Assembly (NCBI RefSeq): GCF_900101455.1
Contig: NZ_FMZJ01000002.1
Coordinates: 310,001 to 374,000 of the forward strand
Reading direction: 5' to 3'
Length of the DNA stretch: 64,000 bases
DNA from: Sphingomonas sp. YR710
GTDB lineage: Bacteria; Pseudomonadota; Alphaproteobacteria; Sphingomonadales; Sphingomonadaceae
The notes beneath the pieces were generated by a model. The model was not told the DNA's origin. It did no database searches and worked only from the letters and a program-made list of their open reading frames with translations. Position 1 is the stretch's first letter; every line of letters begins with the position of its first letter. Made by a program: the position numbers and the translations under genes. Shown piece by piece: positions 44,943-55,264 of this stretch.

Positions 44943-45827
44943 ATGACGGCCGAGGCACCGCGCAGAGGCTTGGGCAGGGGCCTTTCGGCTCTGCTGGGGG
45001 AGGTCGAGCGCGAACAGCCGGTATCGCCCGGCGCAACGCGCACCCCGGGTGTCCAGACGATCGCCGTCTCGTCGATCTCCCCCAATCCCGGTCAGCCCCG
45101 TCGCCATTTCGATGACGAGGCACTCGACGAACTGGCGGCGTCGATCGCGGCGCGCGGGATGATCCAGCCGATCGTCGTACGCCCGCATGGCCATGGCTAT
45201 CAGATCGTCGCGGGCGAGCGGCGCTGGCGCGCGGCCCAGCGCGCGCAGTTGCACGATGTTCCTGTGATCGTGCGCGAACTGACCGACGTGCAGACGCTCG
45301 AGTTGGCAATCATTGAGAACATCCAGAGACAGGATCTCAATGTTATCGAAGAAGCCGAGGCATATCAAAAACTTACGAGTGATTTTGGTCATACGCAGGA
45401 AGTTTTGGGCAAACTCGTCAACAAATCGCGCAGCCATGTCGCCAATTTGCTGCGGCTGCTCGAATTGCCGGGGCCCGTCCGCGATTCGGTTGCCAGCGGC
45501 AAGCTGAGCATGGGCCACGCCCGCGCGTTGATTACTGCGCCGAATGCGGAAGCGCTGGCCGAGGAAGTGATCCGCCGCGATCTTTCGGTACGGGACACGG
45601 AGAAGCTCGCTCGCAGCAACAAGGCTGGCCCGAAGCCCGCGGCTGCGCCAAAGGGCGATATCAGCCCCGGCGCCGATATTGAGGCGTTGCAGCGCCAGCT
45701 TGGCGATATATTGGGGCTGAAAGTGCAGATCGAGCATGGCGCGGGCGGCGGCCGGGTCGTCGTCGGCTATTCGACGCTCGATCAACTCGATCTCATCTGC
45801 CAGCGCCTGAGTGGTGAGCCCATCTGA
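44943..45827 (+). CDS. parB: Chromosome partitioning protein ParB
   Basis: A 294-residue CTP-dependent clamp. The N-terminal RRGLGRGLSALLGE stretch contacts ParA; GERRWRA (residues 91-97) is the CTPase motif in the ParB/Srx domain; the HTH region NKSRSHVANLLRLLELP binds parS; the C-terminal ~45 residues dimerise. Its three targets lie just upstream. Confidence 0.97.
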   Translation: MTAEAPRRGLGRGLSALLGEVEREQPVSPGATRTPGVQTIAVSSISPNPGQPRRHFDDEALDELAASIAARGMIQPIVVRPHGHGYQIVAGERRWRAAQRAQLHDVPVIVRELTDVQTLELAIIENIQRQDLNVIEEAEAYQKLTSDFGHTQEVLGKLVNKSRSHVANLLRLLELPGPVRDSVASGKLSMGHARALITAPNAEALAEEVIRRDLSVRDTEKLARSNKAGPKPAAAPKGDISPGADIEALQRQLGDILGLKVQIEHGAGGGRVVVGYSTLDQLDLICQRLSGEPI

Positions 45828-45847
45828 GCCAGCATTTTCAATATCTT

Positions 45848-45882
45848 ATCGATTATATCTCAGTTTTTGAGAAACAATCGAT
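45848..45882. terminator. Hairpin between convergent parB and holA
   Basis: ATCGATT (45848-45854) pairs with AATCGAT (45876-45882), with an inner CTCA/TGAG stem around a T-rich loop. It lies in a 66-base AT-rich gap between converging genes, so it probably terminates in one or both directions. Confidence 0.55.
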
Positions 45883-45893
45883 GGCCAGATAAA

Positions 45894-46919
45894 CTATCGC
45901 CGCCTGCGCGCGGCAGCCGCGCGTGCTATTGCCAGCAATTCCTCGCCGATCGCCACCATTCCCGCGCTACCCGATCGCTTAAACGCGCGCTCGGCGGCGG
46001 CGAGCCGCAAGGTTGCGGTGGCGATGGCGTCGGGGGACCAGCGGGAAAGCAGGCCCGCGACGACTTTTTGATCCTTCCAGAAGATGCCGCGACCCGAAGA
46101 GGCCATCACCGCGTCCACATTGTTGCCGGCTGCGACTTCGGCGCGGAGCGGCGCGATCTGGGCGAGCCGGCGCAGGAGCGCCCGGACGACGCCGATGGTC
46201 TCGGTTGGCCCGATCAGCGCGAGTTCGCTGGCCGCGCGATCGATCTGGCCGCCCAACACGGCGTCGACGATCGCGGAGACATCGCTCTCATCGTTCGCCG
46301 CGCCGATCGCCGCGAGCACGTCGGGGCCAGCGGGGCGGGGGGCTTCCGGCGTGCCATCGACATATAACGCGATCTTTTCGAGTTCGCGGGTCATCAGGGC
46401 GCGATCGGCGCCGTTGGTCGCGACGATCTGGCGCGCGGCATCGGGCTGCAATTGCACGCCCAACCCGCGTGCAATCTCGATCGCAACCTGATCGGCCTTC
46501 TGGCCTTCGGGCAGATAGCTGACGAAGGCGAGTGCGCGGGGATCGGCAAGCGCCAGCTTCAACAGCTTCGAATCCTTGCGCAAATTGCCGGCGACGATCA
46601 CCACGGGATTGCCGGTCGATCCGGCTTCGAGCAACGCCTGAACCGCCTCGGCGGCTTCATCGCCAGCAGGATCGACCCGGATATGGCGGGCGCCGCCGAA
46701 CAATGAGAAGGCGGCGGCTTCATCCGCCAGCAGCGCCGGATCGGCCTTCAGGGCAGGTCCTGTCAGATCGACGCGTTCCGCGTCACCACCTTGTGTCCTG
46801 CCAAGCCGTGCGGCGATGTCGCGCGATGCGGCCTCGTCAGGGCCATAGAGAAGAAAGAGGCGATAGGCTGGATCCGCGGTATCGAGCGCGCGCCCGATCT
46901 GGGCCAGATCCGCCTTCAC
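45894..46919 (-). CDS. holA: DNA polymerase III delta subunit
   Basis: A 341-residue clamp-loader subunit. The N-terminal YRLFLLYGPDEAASRDIAARLG is a degenerate AAA+ nucleotide region, followed by VVIVAGNLRKDSKLLKLALADP and a C-terminal collar domain. The ATG overlaps the lptE stop. Confidence 0.92.
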   Translation of the reverse strand: MKADLAQIGRALDTADPAYRLFLLYGPDEAASRDIAARLGRTQGGDAERVDLTGPALKADPALLADEAAAFSLFGGARHIRVDPAGDEAAEAVQALLEAGSTGNPVVIVAGNLRKDSKLLKLALADPRALAFVSYLPEGQKADQVAIEIARGLGVQLQPDAARQIVATNGADRALMTRELEKIALYVDGTPEAPRPAGPDVLAAIGAANDESDVSAIVDAVLGGQIDRAASELALIGPTETIGVVRALLRRLAQIAPLRAEVAAGNNVDAVMASSGRGIFWKDQKVVAGLLSRWSPDAIATATLRLAAAERAFKRSGSAGMVAIGEELLAIARAAAARRRR

Positions 46920-47437
46920 GGTTGCGTGGGGGCGGTCTTGTCGGCGGCGCGGCGCGCATAAGTGGCGATGCGCGCGACAATCTCATCCGAAAGCATCTCG
47001 GTGAGCCGTTCGAGCGTGGTTTGTTCGGCGGCGACGGTCGCATATTCGGATGCCGCGACATCGATGCCGGCGTCGGCGCTCGCCGTCTGATCGAGAACGA
47101 CGCCGCCATTGGCAACGTCGACCAGCCGATAGCGGGCACGCAGGATACGCCGCTCGCGCGTAATGGCGTTGTTGGTGGCGATACCGAGGCCGGTGATCTG
47201 GTCATCGAGCTCGACTTCGAGCCGATAGCGCGCCGGCACCGATCCATGGTGCAGCCGATCGTTAAGCGCGTTGCGAACGAGCCATCCCGCCTGGTTACCG
47301 CTGATCGGCGCCACTTCGACGGCCGCGAGCGTGGTTGCTACCGGACTGGCCGATCCGCCGCCATACAGCGGTCGCAACCCGCAACCCGCGAGCAGAAGCG
47401 GCAGCATCATGACGGGAAAGGCTCGCTTGAGGTTCAT
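46916..47437 (-). CDS. lptE: LPS-assembly lipoprotein LptE
   Basis: A 173-residue lipoprotein: signal peptide with lipobox LLLAGC, then GLRPLYGGG, the alphaproteobacterial LptE start. It plugs the LptD barrel. Coupled by ATGA to leuS upstream and holA downstream, the standard order. Confidence 0.9.
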   Translation of the reverse strand: MNLKRAFPVMMLPLLLAGCGLRPLYGGGSASPVATTLAAVEVAPISGNQAGWLVRNALNDRLHHGSVPARYRLEVELDDQITGLGIATNNAITRERRILRARYRLVDVANGGVVLDQTASADAGIDVAASEYATVAAEQTTLERLTEMLSDEIVARIATYARRAADKTAPTQP

Positions 47438-49941
47438 GCGACGATATTGACCAGGCGATCGGGCACTACCACCACTTTCCGGGGGACGGCGCCGTCGAGC
47501 GAGCGGGCAATCTTGTCGGAGGCCATCGCCATCGCCTCCAGCACGTCGCGCGAACTGCCTTTGGGCGCCATCAACGTGTCCCGGAGCTTGCCGTTGACCT
47601 GTACCGCGATCGTCACTTCGTCGTCGATCAGCAGGGCCGGATCATGATCGGGCCACGCCGCATCGGCAACGAGGCCATCGGCCCCAAGGCGGGCCCAGGC
47701 ATCCTCTGCCAGATGTGGGACCATCGGGGCGACCAGGCGAACCAGCGTCCGGCAGGCGGCATCGCGGCTGGCCGAGGGAGGCGCTTTCTCGATCGCATTG
47801 GCCAATTCATGGATCTTGGCGACCGCGCGGTTGAAGCCGAGCGCCTCAATATCGATCGCGATGCCTGCGATAGCGCGGTGCAGCTTGCGGTCGAGATCCT
47901 TATCCTCGCCGGTCGCGGGGTCGGCGGGCTCGGTGAGCCGCCACAGCCGGTGGATGAAGCGCCAGCACCCTTCGATACCGGACTCGCTCCACGGCAGATC
48001 GCGTTCGGGCGGACTGTCGGACAGCATGAACCAGCGCACCGAGTCGGCACCATATTGGTCGATGATCGGTCCCGGATCGACGGTATTCTTCTTCGATTTG
48101 GACATCTTCTCGACGCGGCCAACCGTTACCGGCTCGCCCGTCGCGATGATCTTGCCGTCGGAGACCTCATCCGGCCCCAACCAGATGCCCTCGGGCGACT
48201 TATAGGTCTCGTGGGTGACCATGCCCTGGGTGAACAGGCCGGTGAACGGCTCTGCGATGTCGATCTTGCCGATATGCTTGAGCGCCCGCGTCCAGAAACG
48301 CGCGTAGAGCAGGTGCAGGATCGCATGTTCGACCCCGCCGATATATTGGCCGACCGGCAGCCATTGCTCGGCAATCGCCTTGTCGAACGGCTGATCGGAC
48401 GGGGCGCTGGCGAAGCGGATGAAATACCAGCTCGAATCGACGAAGGTATCGAGCGTGTCGGTCTCGCGCCGCGCGGGCTTGCCGCAGCTCGGGCAATCGA
48501 CATGCTTCCACGTCGGGTGGCGATCGAGCGGGTTGCCGGGAATGTCGAAGCTGACATCCTCGGGCAGGATGACGGGCAATTGACCCTTGGGAACGCCGAC
48601 CGGCCCGCAATCGTCGCAATGGATGATCGGGATCGGCGTGCCCCAGTAACGCTGGCGCGAAACGCCCCAGTCGCGCAGCCGCCACACGGTGGTTCCCTGG
48701 CCCCAGCCTTCGGCTTCGGCGCGCGCGATCACGGCGGCTTTGGCTTCCTCGATCGCCATGCCATCGAGGAAACGCGAATTCACGATCCGGCCGGGCCCGG
48801 TATAGGCCTCGTCATGGATCGGCGTGTCGGCGTCTTCGTCGCTCGGGGCGACCACGCGCGTGACCGGCAGTGCATATTTGCGCGCGAAATCGAGATCGCG
48901 CTGGTCGTGTGCGGGGCAGGCGAAGATCGCGCCGGTGCCATATTCCATCAGCACGAAGTTCGCGACGAACAAGGGCAGCCGCCATTCGGGATCGAACGGA
49001 TGCGCGACCGTCAGCCCAGTGTCATAGCCCTTCTTCTCGGCGGTCTCGATATCGGCGGCGGCGGTGCCGGTGCGCTTGCACTCCTGCACGAACGCCGCGA
49101 GATCGGCATTGTCGGCGGCCAGTGCGGCCGCAATCGGATGATCGGCGGCGATCGCGGCAAAGCTCGCGCCAAAGATCGTGTCGGGCCGCGTCGTGAACAC
49201 GTCGAAGCTGGTCGTTTCGCCTACCGGCCGATCGAGCTGGAAGGTGAAGCGCATGCCCTGCGACTTGCCGATCCAGTTTTCCTGCATCGTCCGGACCTTT
49301 TCGGGCCACTGGTCGAGCGTCTTCAGGCCTTCGAGCAGGTCGTCGGCGAAATCGGTGATCTTCAGGAACCACTGGCTGAGCTTGCGCCGCTCGACGAGCG
49401 CGCCCGATCGCCAGCCGCGGCCGTCGATCACCTGCTCGTTGGCGAGCACGGTCATGTCGACCGGATCCCAGTTGACCGCGGATTCCTTGCGATAGACGAG
49501 ACCGGCCGCGTAGAGATCGAGGAACAAAGCCTGTTCCTGGCCATAATAATCGGGCTCGCAGGTGGCGAGCTCGCGGCTCCAGTCGAGCGCGAAACCGAGC
49601 CGCTTCAGCTGCTCGCGCATTGCCGCGATATTGGCGCGCGTCCAGTCGCCCGGATGCACCTTCTTTTCCATCGCGGCATTTTCGGCGGGCATGCCGAACG
49701 CGTCCCAGCCCATCGGGTGGAGCACTTCATAGCCACGCATCCGCCGGAAACGGGCGAGGACATCGCCCATCGTATAGTTGCGGACATGGCCCATATGGAT
49801 GCGCCCCGATGGATAGGGGAACATTTCCAGCACATAGCTGCGCGGTTTGGGGCTGTCGTCGGAGGCGTGGAACGTGCCCCTTTCTTCCCAAATCGCCTGC
49901 CAGTGCGCGTCGGCCTTATGATGGTTGAAACGCGCGTTCAT
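47434..49941 (-). CDS. leuS: Leucyl-tRNA synthetase
   Basis: An 835-residue class I synthetase. HMGH is the HIGH motif ([11 protein letters not shown]), the editing domain contains [12 protein letters not shown], and [12 protein letters not shown] is the KMSKS loop. The start [15 protein letters not shown] at 49941 matches the family; the upstream extension is not plausible. The gene is 17 bases from the DUF3576 lipoprotein. Confidence 0.97.
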   Translation of the reverse strand: MNARFNHHKADAHWQAIWEERGTFHASDDSPKPRSYVLEMFPYPSGRIHMGHVRNYTMGDVLARFRRMRGYEVLHPMGWDAFGMPAENAAMEKKVHPGDWTRANIAAMREQLKRLGFALDWSRELATCEPDYYGQEQALFLDLYAAGLVYRKESAVNWDPVDMTVLANEQVIDGRGWRSGALVERRKLSQWFLKITDFADDLLEGLKTLDQWPEKVRTMQENWIGKSQGMRFTFQLDRPVGETTSFDVFTTRPDTIFGASFAAIAADHPIAAALAADNADLAAFVQECKRTGTAAADIETAEKKGYDTGLTVAHPFDPEWRLPLFVANFVLMEYGTGAIFACPAHDQRDLDFARKYALPVTRVVAPSDEDADTPIHDEAYTGPGRIVNSRFLDGMAIEEAKAAVIARAEAEGWGQGTTVWRLRDWGVSRQRYWGTPIPIIHCDDCGPVGVPKGQLPVILPEDVSFDIPGNPLDRHPTWKHVDCPSCGKPARRETDTLDTFVDSSWYFIRFASAPSDQPFDKAIAEQWLPVGQYIGGVEHAILHLLYARFWTRALKHIGKIDIAEPFTGLFTQGMVTHETYKSPEGIWLGPDEVSDGKIIATGEPVTVGRVEKMSKSKKNTVDPGPIIDQYGADSVRWFMLSDSPPERDLPWSESGIEGCWRFIHRLWRLTEPADPATGEDKDLDRKLHRAIAGIAIDIEALGFNRAVAKIHELANAIEKAPPSASRDAACRTLVRLVAPMVPHLAEDAWARLGADGLVADAAWPDHDPALLIDDEVTIAVQVNGKLRDTLMAPKGSSRDVLEAMAMASDKIARSLDGAVPRKVVVVPDRLVNIVA

Positions 49942-49958
49942 AAGAGATGAGTCAGCTT

Positions 49959-50402
49959 TCAGCCTGTAACGGTGGAGCGGCGCAGATCGCGCGCCTTGGT
50001 CAGGATGATATCCTCGAGTTTCTGCGCCGTCGCTGCCTGGACGGCGGCATCGACCCACTGGCCGTTGGCCAGCACCTGGCGGACCGGCGCCACACGCACC
50101 GCATCGGCACGCAGATCCTGATCGAGGATCGTCACGGTCAGCTTCATGCGCTCGGCCGGCTGGTTCGGATTCACATACCAGTCGGTCACGATCACGCCGC
50201 CGTTCGAATCGGTCTGCAGAAGGGGCATGAACGAAAGCGTGTCGAGCGCAGCCTTCCACAGATAGGCGTTGACGCCGATGGTCGTGGTCTTCGACGCAGC
50301 AATGTCGGATGCGAGCTGCGCCTTATGCTTTCCGCCATGGCTGCAGGCGCCGAGCGTGGCGACAAGAGCGAGGGCGATCGCGGTGCGGGCCGGGCTATTC
50401 AT
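49959..50402 (-). CDS. DUF3576 lipoprotein
   Basis: A 147-residue lipoprotein with lipobox TLGACS and the family block [35 protein letters not shown]. Function unknown; it regularly precedes leuS in alphaproteobacteria. Confidence 0.88.
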   Translation of the reverse strand: MNSPARTAIALALVATLGACSHGGKHKAQLASDIAASKTTTIGVNAYLWKAALDTLSFMPLLQTDSNGGVIVTDWYVNPNQPAERMKLTVTILDQDLRADAVRVAPVRQVLANGQWVDAAVQAATAQKLEDIILTKARDLRRSTVTG

Positions 50403-50612
50403 GCAGTCGATCCTCGGGAATTTCGGTCAGGTGGCGCCGTTATAGTTGCTCCGCTTGAGCCCGCAAGCCCAAGGGCCGGGACGATGCGGCGCAAGGCCAT
50501 TTGGTGCGTTGTGGGGATTCTGCAACACGCGGATAAAATTAGGGAAGATGGCTGGAAACCGGGCGAACCCGCGTGCTAGTGCCAAGGCAGATACAAGAAT
50601 GAGTCGTGCAGG

Positions 50613-51341
50613 ATGATGAACAAGGGGGTTACAAGATGGCTGGTTGGCGCCGCTGCGGCTGCGTCGATCATGTCGCTTGCCCCAATAACGTCATTGGCCG
50701 CCAAGACACCGGAATATAAAGCGAAATCTTCTCACAAGCGGGTGGGAAGCATCGGTTTCTTCACGCCGGCGGCATCGGACGCCCGGCGCGCCGCTTTGTT
50801 CGGCCGCGTCGGCGTCGACTTCAACGATACGAGTTTTCGTTTCACGCCGTCGGGCGGCGGTGGCCGTCGCGCCGTCACCGTAGCGATTCGCGCGCGGGCC
50901 ACGACCAAGGCGGGCGCGGAGCGGACCGCTGCCGTGATGGTCAACAGTGCACCGATCGGATCGGGATTCGAACCGTCGGCCTATAGCCTTGGCGCGTCGG
51001 TGGGCTGGAAGCATTTTGCGCTGGCCGGCGATGTGACGCGGATCGATGGTGGATTGTCGACCGTCAATCATGAGCTGGCCGATGTCGGGCTGAGCTATAC
51101 CGGTGCGAAGTGGAGCACGCGGCTGTTGCTGGGCGCCGAACGCGTTTCCGGCATATCGCCGGAGATTACGGGCCCGGATCGGACGATGTCGGTCGATCTG
51201 GCCGGCTCTTATTCGCTGACCAGCAATCTCGAGCTGAGCGGCGGCGTGCGGTACAAAACGCAGCGCGAACGGCAGGAGCTGACGAACGACATGCGTCGTG
51301 ACAGCCAGGCCATCTATGTCGGGACAGCCTTCCGCTTCTGA
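50613..51341 (+). CDS. Small outer-membrane beta-barrel-like protein
   Basis: A 242-residue protein with a signal peptide (about 1-29, ending SLAA) and amphipathic strands to a C-terminal Phe (IYVGTAFRF), the usual outer-membrane assembly signal. An ATG three bases downstream is equally possible. I do not recognise the family; strands such as YSLGASVGWKHFALAGDVTRIDG and ELSGGVRYKTQRERQ suggest a porin-like or barrel protein of about eight to ten strands. The 210-base gap before it contains no gene and presumably its promoter. Confidence 0.7.
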   Translation: MMNKGVTRWLVGAAAAASIMSLAPITSLAAKTPEYKAKSSHKRVGSIGFFTPAASDARRAALFGRVGVDFNDTSFRFTPSGGGGRRAVTVAIRARATTKAGAERTAAVMVNSAPIGSGFEPSAYSLGASVGWKHFALAGDVTRIDGGLSTVNHELADVGLSYTGAKWSTRLLLGAERVSGISPEITGPDRTMSVDLAGSYSLTSNLELSGGVRYKTQRERQELTNDMRRDSQAIYVGTAFRF

Positions 51342-51366
51342 TCGTTCGGGCGGCGTGGCACCAGGG

Positions 51367-51957
51367 CTACGACTTATCGGAACCCCATGCATCGATTGCG
51401 GCCCATCCATAAGCGCCGATCCGGGCCGTCTGTCGTGCGCGATGTTTCGTCATGCCACCCAGCGCGATCACCGGTTTGGCGGTGGCGCGGCATAAGCGGG
51501 CCAGACGCATCAGCCCCAAAGGGGCTTTTCCGGGGTGCGAGCGGGTCGGAAAGATCGGCGATATCAGGATAGCGGCAGCGCCCGATCGCTCGGCGGCGCG
51601 GAGTTCCTTGATGTCGTGTGCCGAAGCCGTCCCAAATCGTGGTGGGCCACTCCGACGATGATGCGTTCCATCGGCGCGCAAGCGGGTGTCGATCCCCGCG
51701 ACCAGCAACATGAGCCCGCGCCGCCGCGCTTGTGCACGCAATCGGACGAACAGTACGGATCGTTCCGGCTCGCAGGTCGCATGGTGGCGAAAGATGATTC
51801 CGGCGCCCTTCGGGAGGCGTGGCAAGGAGGCCCACAGACCTTCACCTTGCCGCTCGTCCGTCATCAGCCAGATGCTGGGGAAGGAACGGGGTGACCGAAG
51901 CGATGGTTTGCTCGCTGGGCGGACCCGCGAGGGAGTCAAAGTGGCCTTGGGGAGCAA
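51367..51957 (-). CDS. ThiE/TenI-like thiamine phosphate synthase family protein
   Basis: A TIM-barrel protein with the pattern SIWLMTDERQGEGLW, RRRGLMLLVAG, HDIKELRAAERSGAAAILISPIFPTRSHPGKAPLG and KPVIALGGM typical of ThiE/TenI proteins. The start is uncertain: an ATG at 51864 would remove the first barrel strand, so an upstream TTG (51957 or 51939) is more likely. Some phosphate-binding positions differ from true ThiE, so it may be a TenI-type paralogue. Confidence 0.72.
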   Translation of the reverse strand: MLPKATLTPSRVRPASKPSLRSPRSFPSIWLMTDERQGEGLWASLPRLPKGAGIIFRHHATCEPERSVLFVRLRAQARRRGLMLLVAGIDTRLRADGTHHRRSGPPRFGTASAHDIKELRAAERSGAAAILISPIFPTRSHPGKAPLGLMRLARLCRATAKPVIALGGMTKHRARQTARIGAYGWAAIDAWGSDKS

Positions 51958-52012
51958 AGAAACCTGCGCCTTCTGTTTGTCATCCGCATAATTTGCCGCT
52001 TATAGCGCGGCC

Positions 52013-52681
52013 ATGCCGATTATCGATCCTTCCGCCGCTTTGCTCGCCGATATTCGGAGCCGGATTGCCCGCGCGGCACATCTTTCTGATCGTGATCCCT
52101 CCGATGTCACGCTGATCGCGATTTCCAAGACCCAGCCGATCGAAACGATTCGGCCGCTCATCGATGCGGGTCAGACGGTCTTCGGCGAAAATCGCGTTCA
52201 GGAGGCGCAGACGAAATGGCCCGATCTGCGCGTTGGCCGCGCGCTCAGGCTGCATCTCGTCGGGCAGCTGCAATCGAACAAGGCCGCCGAAGCCATCGCC
52301 TTGTTCGACGCGATTCATTCGGTCGATCGTCCGTCGTTGATCGATGCGCTGGCGCGGGCGATGGACAAGGGAGATCGTCGTCCCGATTGCTTCATTCAGG
52401 TCAATATCGGCGATGAGGATCAGAAGGGTGGCTGTGCGATCGATGCGCTGCCGGCGATTCTCGCTCGGGCCCGCGATGCGGGCTTGCCCATCGTCGGTCT
52501 GATGGCCGTGCCACCGCTCGATGTCGAACCGGCGCCCTATTTCGCGCTTCTGGCCAAGCTCGCGCGCCGCCATGAGCTCGCCGGGCTCAGCATGGGGATG
52601 TCGGGCGATTTCGAGACCGCTGTGATGCTGGGCGCGACGCATGTGCGGGTAGGAACGGCGCTTTTCGGCGCGCGGCGTTGA
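52013..52681 (+). CDS. yggS: YggS-family PLP-binding protein
   Basis: A 222-residue PLP homeostasis protein of the PROSC family. The PLP Lys39 is in LIAISKTQP; FGENRVQEAQ, LHLVGQLQSNK and SMGMSGDFETAVMLGATHVRVGTALFG complete the barrel. Divergent from the ThiE-like gene, 55 bases apart. Confidence 0.94.
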   Translation: MPIIDPSAALLADIRSRIARAAHLSDRDPSDVTLIAISKTQPIETIRPLIDAGQTVFGENRVQEAQTKWPDLRVGRALRLHLVGQLQSNKAAEAIALFDAIHSVDRPSLIDALARAMDKGDRRPDCFIQVNIGDEDQKGGCAIDALPAILARARDAGLPIVGLMAVPPLDVEPAPYFALLAKLARRHELAGLSMGMSGDFETAVMLGATHVRVGTALFGARR

Positions 52682-52696
52682 TCCTTACCGTCGATC

Positions 52697-53611
52697 TCAG
52701 CCTTTGAACCAGCGCGCCAGCGCGAAATACAGTGTGATCACCACCGCGATCGCCAGGCAGGTCGCGGTTACCGCGCCGAACGCCCAGGGTTCGTGGGCAA
52801 AGGGTATGCCGTCGACATTCATGCCCAGCAGCCCGGTCAGGAAGGTCAGCGGGAGGAATACCAGCGCGACGATCGCGATGACGAGCGATCGCTGATCGAT
52901 CTTCTCCGATCGCATATCGCTGATCTGCTCGTGCAGCAGCGCCGATCGTTCGCGGATCGCCTCCAATTCCTCACCCATGCGCGCGAAGCGATCCGCAGCT
53001 TCGCGCAGGTGGATGCGGTCGTCATCCTCGATCCAGGCGGTCTGGAGCGCTGACATATCCTCCAGCGCCTGCCGCTGCGGTACGATGAACCGGCGATAGC
53101 TGATGGCCTTCGATCGTGCCTGTGCGATCTCACGGCGCATCACAAAGCCGCCTTCTTCGGACAGGGTCACCTCGCAATCATCGACCTTGTCGCCCAGTTC
53201 GGCGACAACCGGATCGAGCTGATGGGTGATCTTCATCGCCAGCGCGGCGATCAGGTCGCCCGGATCGCGAAACTCATTGTCGCGCATCCGATCGCGCATG
53301 TCTTCGATACCCGCCAGGGTTCGGAACGTTACCGAGATCACCCGGCCGGGCTCCGCCCACAACCGGATCGAGACAAGCGCATCGCCATCATCGTCCTCGA
53401 CCTCGCGCAGGCCGCGCAGGTTGATGATCGTGCCCTCGCGCAACGGCTGGCACCGCGGCCGCGTTTCGACGGCCGTCAAGGCGAAGCGCGCGGTTTCGGG
53501 CAGGCCCTCCTGCTTGTCGAGCCACTCCATCATATGCTGGTCGCGCCCGTCGAGATGATCCCAGGCGAAGGCATCCTCATGATGTTTACCGATATGCCAG
53601 CAGCCGTTCAT
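52697..53611 (-). CDS. CorA/ZntB-type divalent-metal transporter
   Basis: A 304-residue 2-TM-GxN protein. A large cytoplasmic funnel of charged helices is followed by VFLPLTFLTGLLGMNVDGIP with the GMN pore motif and a second helix. The family includes CorA (Mg) and ZntB (Zn). The ATG at 53611, with GGAG upstream, overlaps the stop of the siroheme gene (ATGA). Confidence 0.9.
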   Translation of the reverse strand: MNGCWHIGKHHEDAFAWDHLDGRDQHMMEWLDKQEGLPETARFALTAVETRPRCQPLREGTIINLRGLREVEDDDGDALVSIRLWAEPGRVISVTFRTLAGIEDMRDRMRDNEFRDPGDLIAALAMKITHQLDPVVAELGDKVDDCEVTLSEEGGFVMRREIAQARSKAISYRRFIVPQRQALEDMSALQTAWIEDDDRIHLREAADRFARMGEELEAIRERSALLHEQISDMRSEKIDQRSLVIAIVALVFLPLTFLTGLLGMNVDGIPFAHEPWAFGAVTATCLAIAVVITLYFALARWFKG

Positions 53612-54375
53612 GCCCACTCCAGCCTGATCGAAAGCCCCGGCTCCCCGCCACCGATCGTCGGGGATGCCATGATACGCGCGGCATCGGCCCGCGCACGATC
53701 GAGGATCGCGGCGGGCATGTCGGCAGCATGATAGATTCGATCGGCCTGCCCCAGCAGCCGGGCCTCGCGAATCGTGAGATCGTCTGGATCGGCCGATCGC
53801 AGCGCAATCGTCACGCAGCGATCGGGCGTGGCCTGCCAGTTCCCGGACAGCCAGGATTCGACGCGGGTTATGGCTTCGGGATCCTCGGGATCAAGGAGCC
53901 CTGCCGTCGCGAGCGCAGCGTCGATCGCGTGGCGCCGATCCGTGGCGTCGGGCCATTGCCGGCGGATCAGGGGACGCGCGGCGAACAACGCATCGGCCAG
54001 CTCTCCGAGCCGGCTAGGCAGCAACGCTTCGAGCCGCTGTCGCAAGACCTTGGCCAGTCCAGCCGATCGGCCGCCGGTGCCGATGGCGATCAACACGGGA
54101 TCGCGATCGACGATCGCCGGCAAGGTGAAGTCGCACAAGGCCGGCCGGTCGACGACGTTGACCAGAATCGAGCGATGCCTGAGTCGCTCCGCAGCATCGG
54201 TTGCAGCTTTATCGTCGTCGAGTGCGACGATCGCCAGATTTGCGGGCTCCACTTCGGCGACAATGATCGCGCCCGCGCGGTGGAGCAGGCGGCGCTTGGC
54301 ATGGGCGGCCTCGCCATCGCCGATCACGATTACGGGACGTCCGGTGAGGTTCAGGAAGATCGGCAGACTGTGCAT
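53608..54375 (-). CDS. Siroheme synthase N-domain with vestigial methylase segment
   Basis: A 255-residue protein. Residues 1-170 match precorrin-2 dehydrogenase/ferrochelatase: LPIFLNLTGRPVIVIGDGEAA (NAD-binding), ILVNVVDRPALCDFTLPA, IAIGTGGRSAGLAKVLRQRLE. Residues 187-237 resemble only the start of the CobA methylase (DPDDLTIREARLLGQADRI...ILDRARADA), and the rest of that domain is absent. Ordinary CysG is about 460 residues. It overlaps the metal transporter gene. The full methylase must come from elsewhere. Confidence 0.88.
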   Translation of the reverse strand: MHSLPIFLNLTGRPVIVIGDGEAAHAKRRLLHRAGAIIVAEVEPANLAIVALDDDKAATDAAERLRHRSILVNVVDRPALCDFTLPAIVDRDPVLIAIGTGGRSAGLAKVLRQRLEALLPSRLGELADALFAARPLIRRQWPDATDRRHAIDAALATAGLLDPEDPEAITRVESWLSGNWQATPDRCVTIALRSADPDDLTIREARLLGQADRIYHAADMPAAILDRARADAARIMASPTIGGGEPGLSIRLEWA

Positions 54376-54397
54376 CCGCGTCGTCTCCCGCCTCGCT

Positions 54398-55264
54398 TCA
54401 GAGTGTCTTCATGAAGGCGCGGATCGAATCCGAAATATCATCACGCTCGAGTGCGAGTGCCAGATTGGCCTGGATGAATCCTGCCTTATCGCCGCAATCG
54501 TGCCGATCGCCGGTAAAGGTCTGGGCATGGAAGGGTTGCTGACCGATCAGCTTCGCCATCGCATCGGTCAGCTGGATTTCGCCGCCTGCGCCGCGTTCGC
54601 CACGCGCCAGCAGCGGGAAGATATCGGGCTGCAGGATATAGCGGCCGATGACCGCCAGCCGCGACGGTGCGGTGCCGGCCGCGGGCTTTTCGACAAGGCC
54701 TTTCACTTCGGTGACAAGGCCGTCGACCGTCCCCGGATCGACAATGCCGTAGCGATGGGTGTGATCGGCGGGGACTTCGAGCACGGCGATGACGTTGCCG
54801 CCCTTCGCCTCATAGGTTTCCGTCATTTGCGCCAGACACGGCGATTTCGGATTCCACAGCAATTCGTCGGGCAGCAGCACCGCAAACGGTTCGTCCCCGA
54901 TCAGGTCGCGTGCGCAGGCGACGGCATGGCCGAGGCCGAGCATCTGCTGCTGCCGGATGAAAACCGCGCCGCCGGCCGGTAGCCGGGTGCCGTCGAGCAG
55001 GCGCAGCGTATCGCGCTTGCCCTTGTCGATCAGGTCGCGCTCGATTTCATAGGCTTCGTCGAAATAATCCTCGATCGCGCCTTTGTTGCGGCCGGTTACG
55101 AAGATCATCTGCTCGATACCGGCGGCCTTTGCCTCATCGACGGCATATTGGATCAGCGGGCGATCGACGACCGGGAGCATCTCCTTCGGGACAGCCTTGG
55201 TCGCAGGCAGGAAGCGCGTGCCGAAGCCGGCAACTGGAAAGATAGCCTTGCGAACCCGCTTCAT
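54398..55264 (-). CDS. galU: UTP-glucose-1-phosphate uridylyltransferase
   Basis: A 288-residue nucleotidyltransferase producing UDP-glucose. AIFPVAGFGTRFLPATKAVPKEMLPV is the nucleotide-binding signature; EKP and GEIQLTDA are further motifs. Its ATG overlaps the lysA stop (ATGA). Confidence 0.95.
   Translation of the reverse strand: MKRVRKAIFPVAGFGTRFLPATKAVPKEMLPVVDRPLIQYAVDEAKAAGIEQMIFVTGRNKGAIEDYFDEAYEIERDLIDKGKRDTLRLLDGTRLPAGGAVFIRQQQMLGLGHAVACARDLIGDEPFAVLLPDELLWNPKSPCLAQMTETYEAKGGNVIAVLEVPADHTHRYGIVDPGTVDGLVTEVKGLVEKPAAGTAPSRLAVIGRYILQPDIFPLLARGERGAGGEIQLTDAMAKLIGQQPFHAQTFTGDRHDCGDKAGFIQANLALALERDDISDSIRAFMKTL

Noticed and set aside
44118-45785. A 555-codon frame opposite parA and parB
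   Set aside because: Antisense shadow of well-identified parA and parB; no independent signals.
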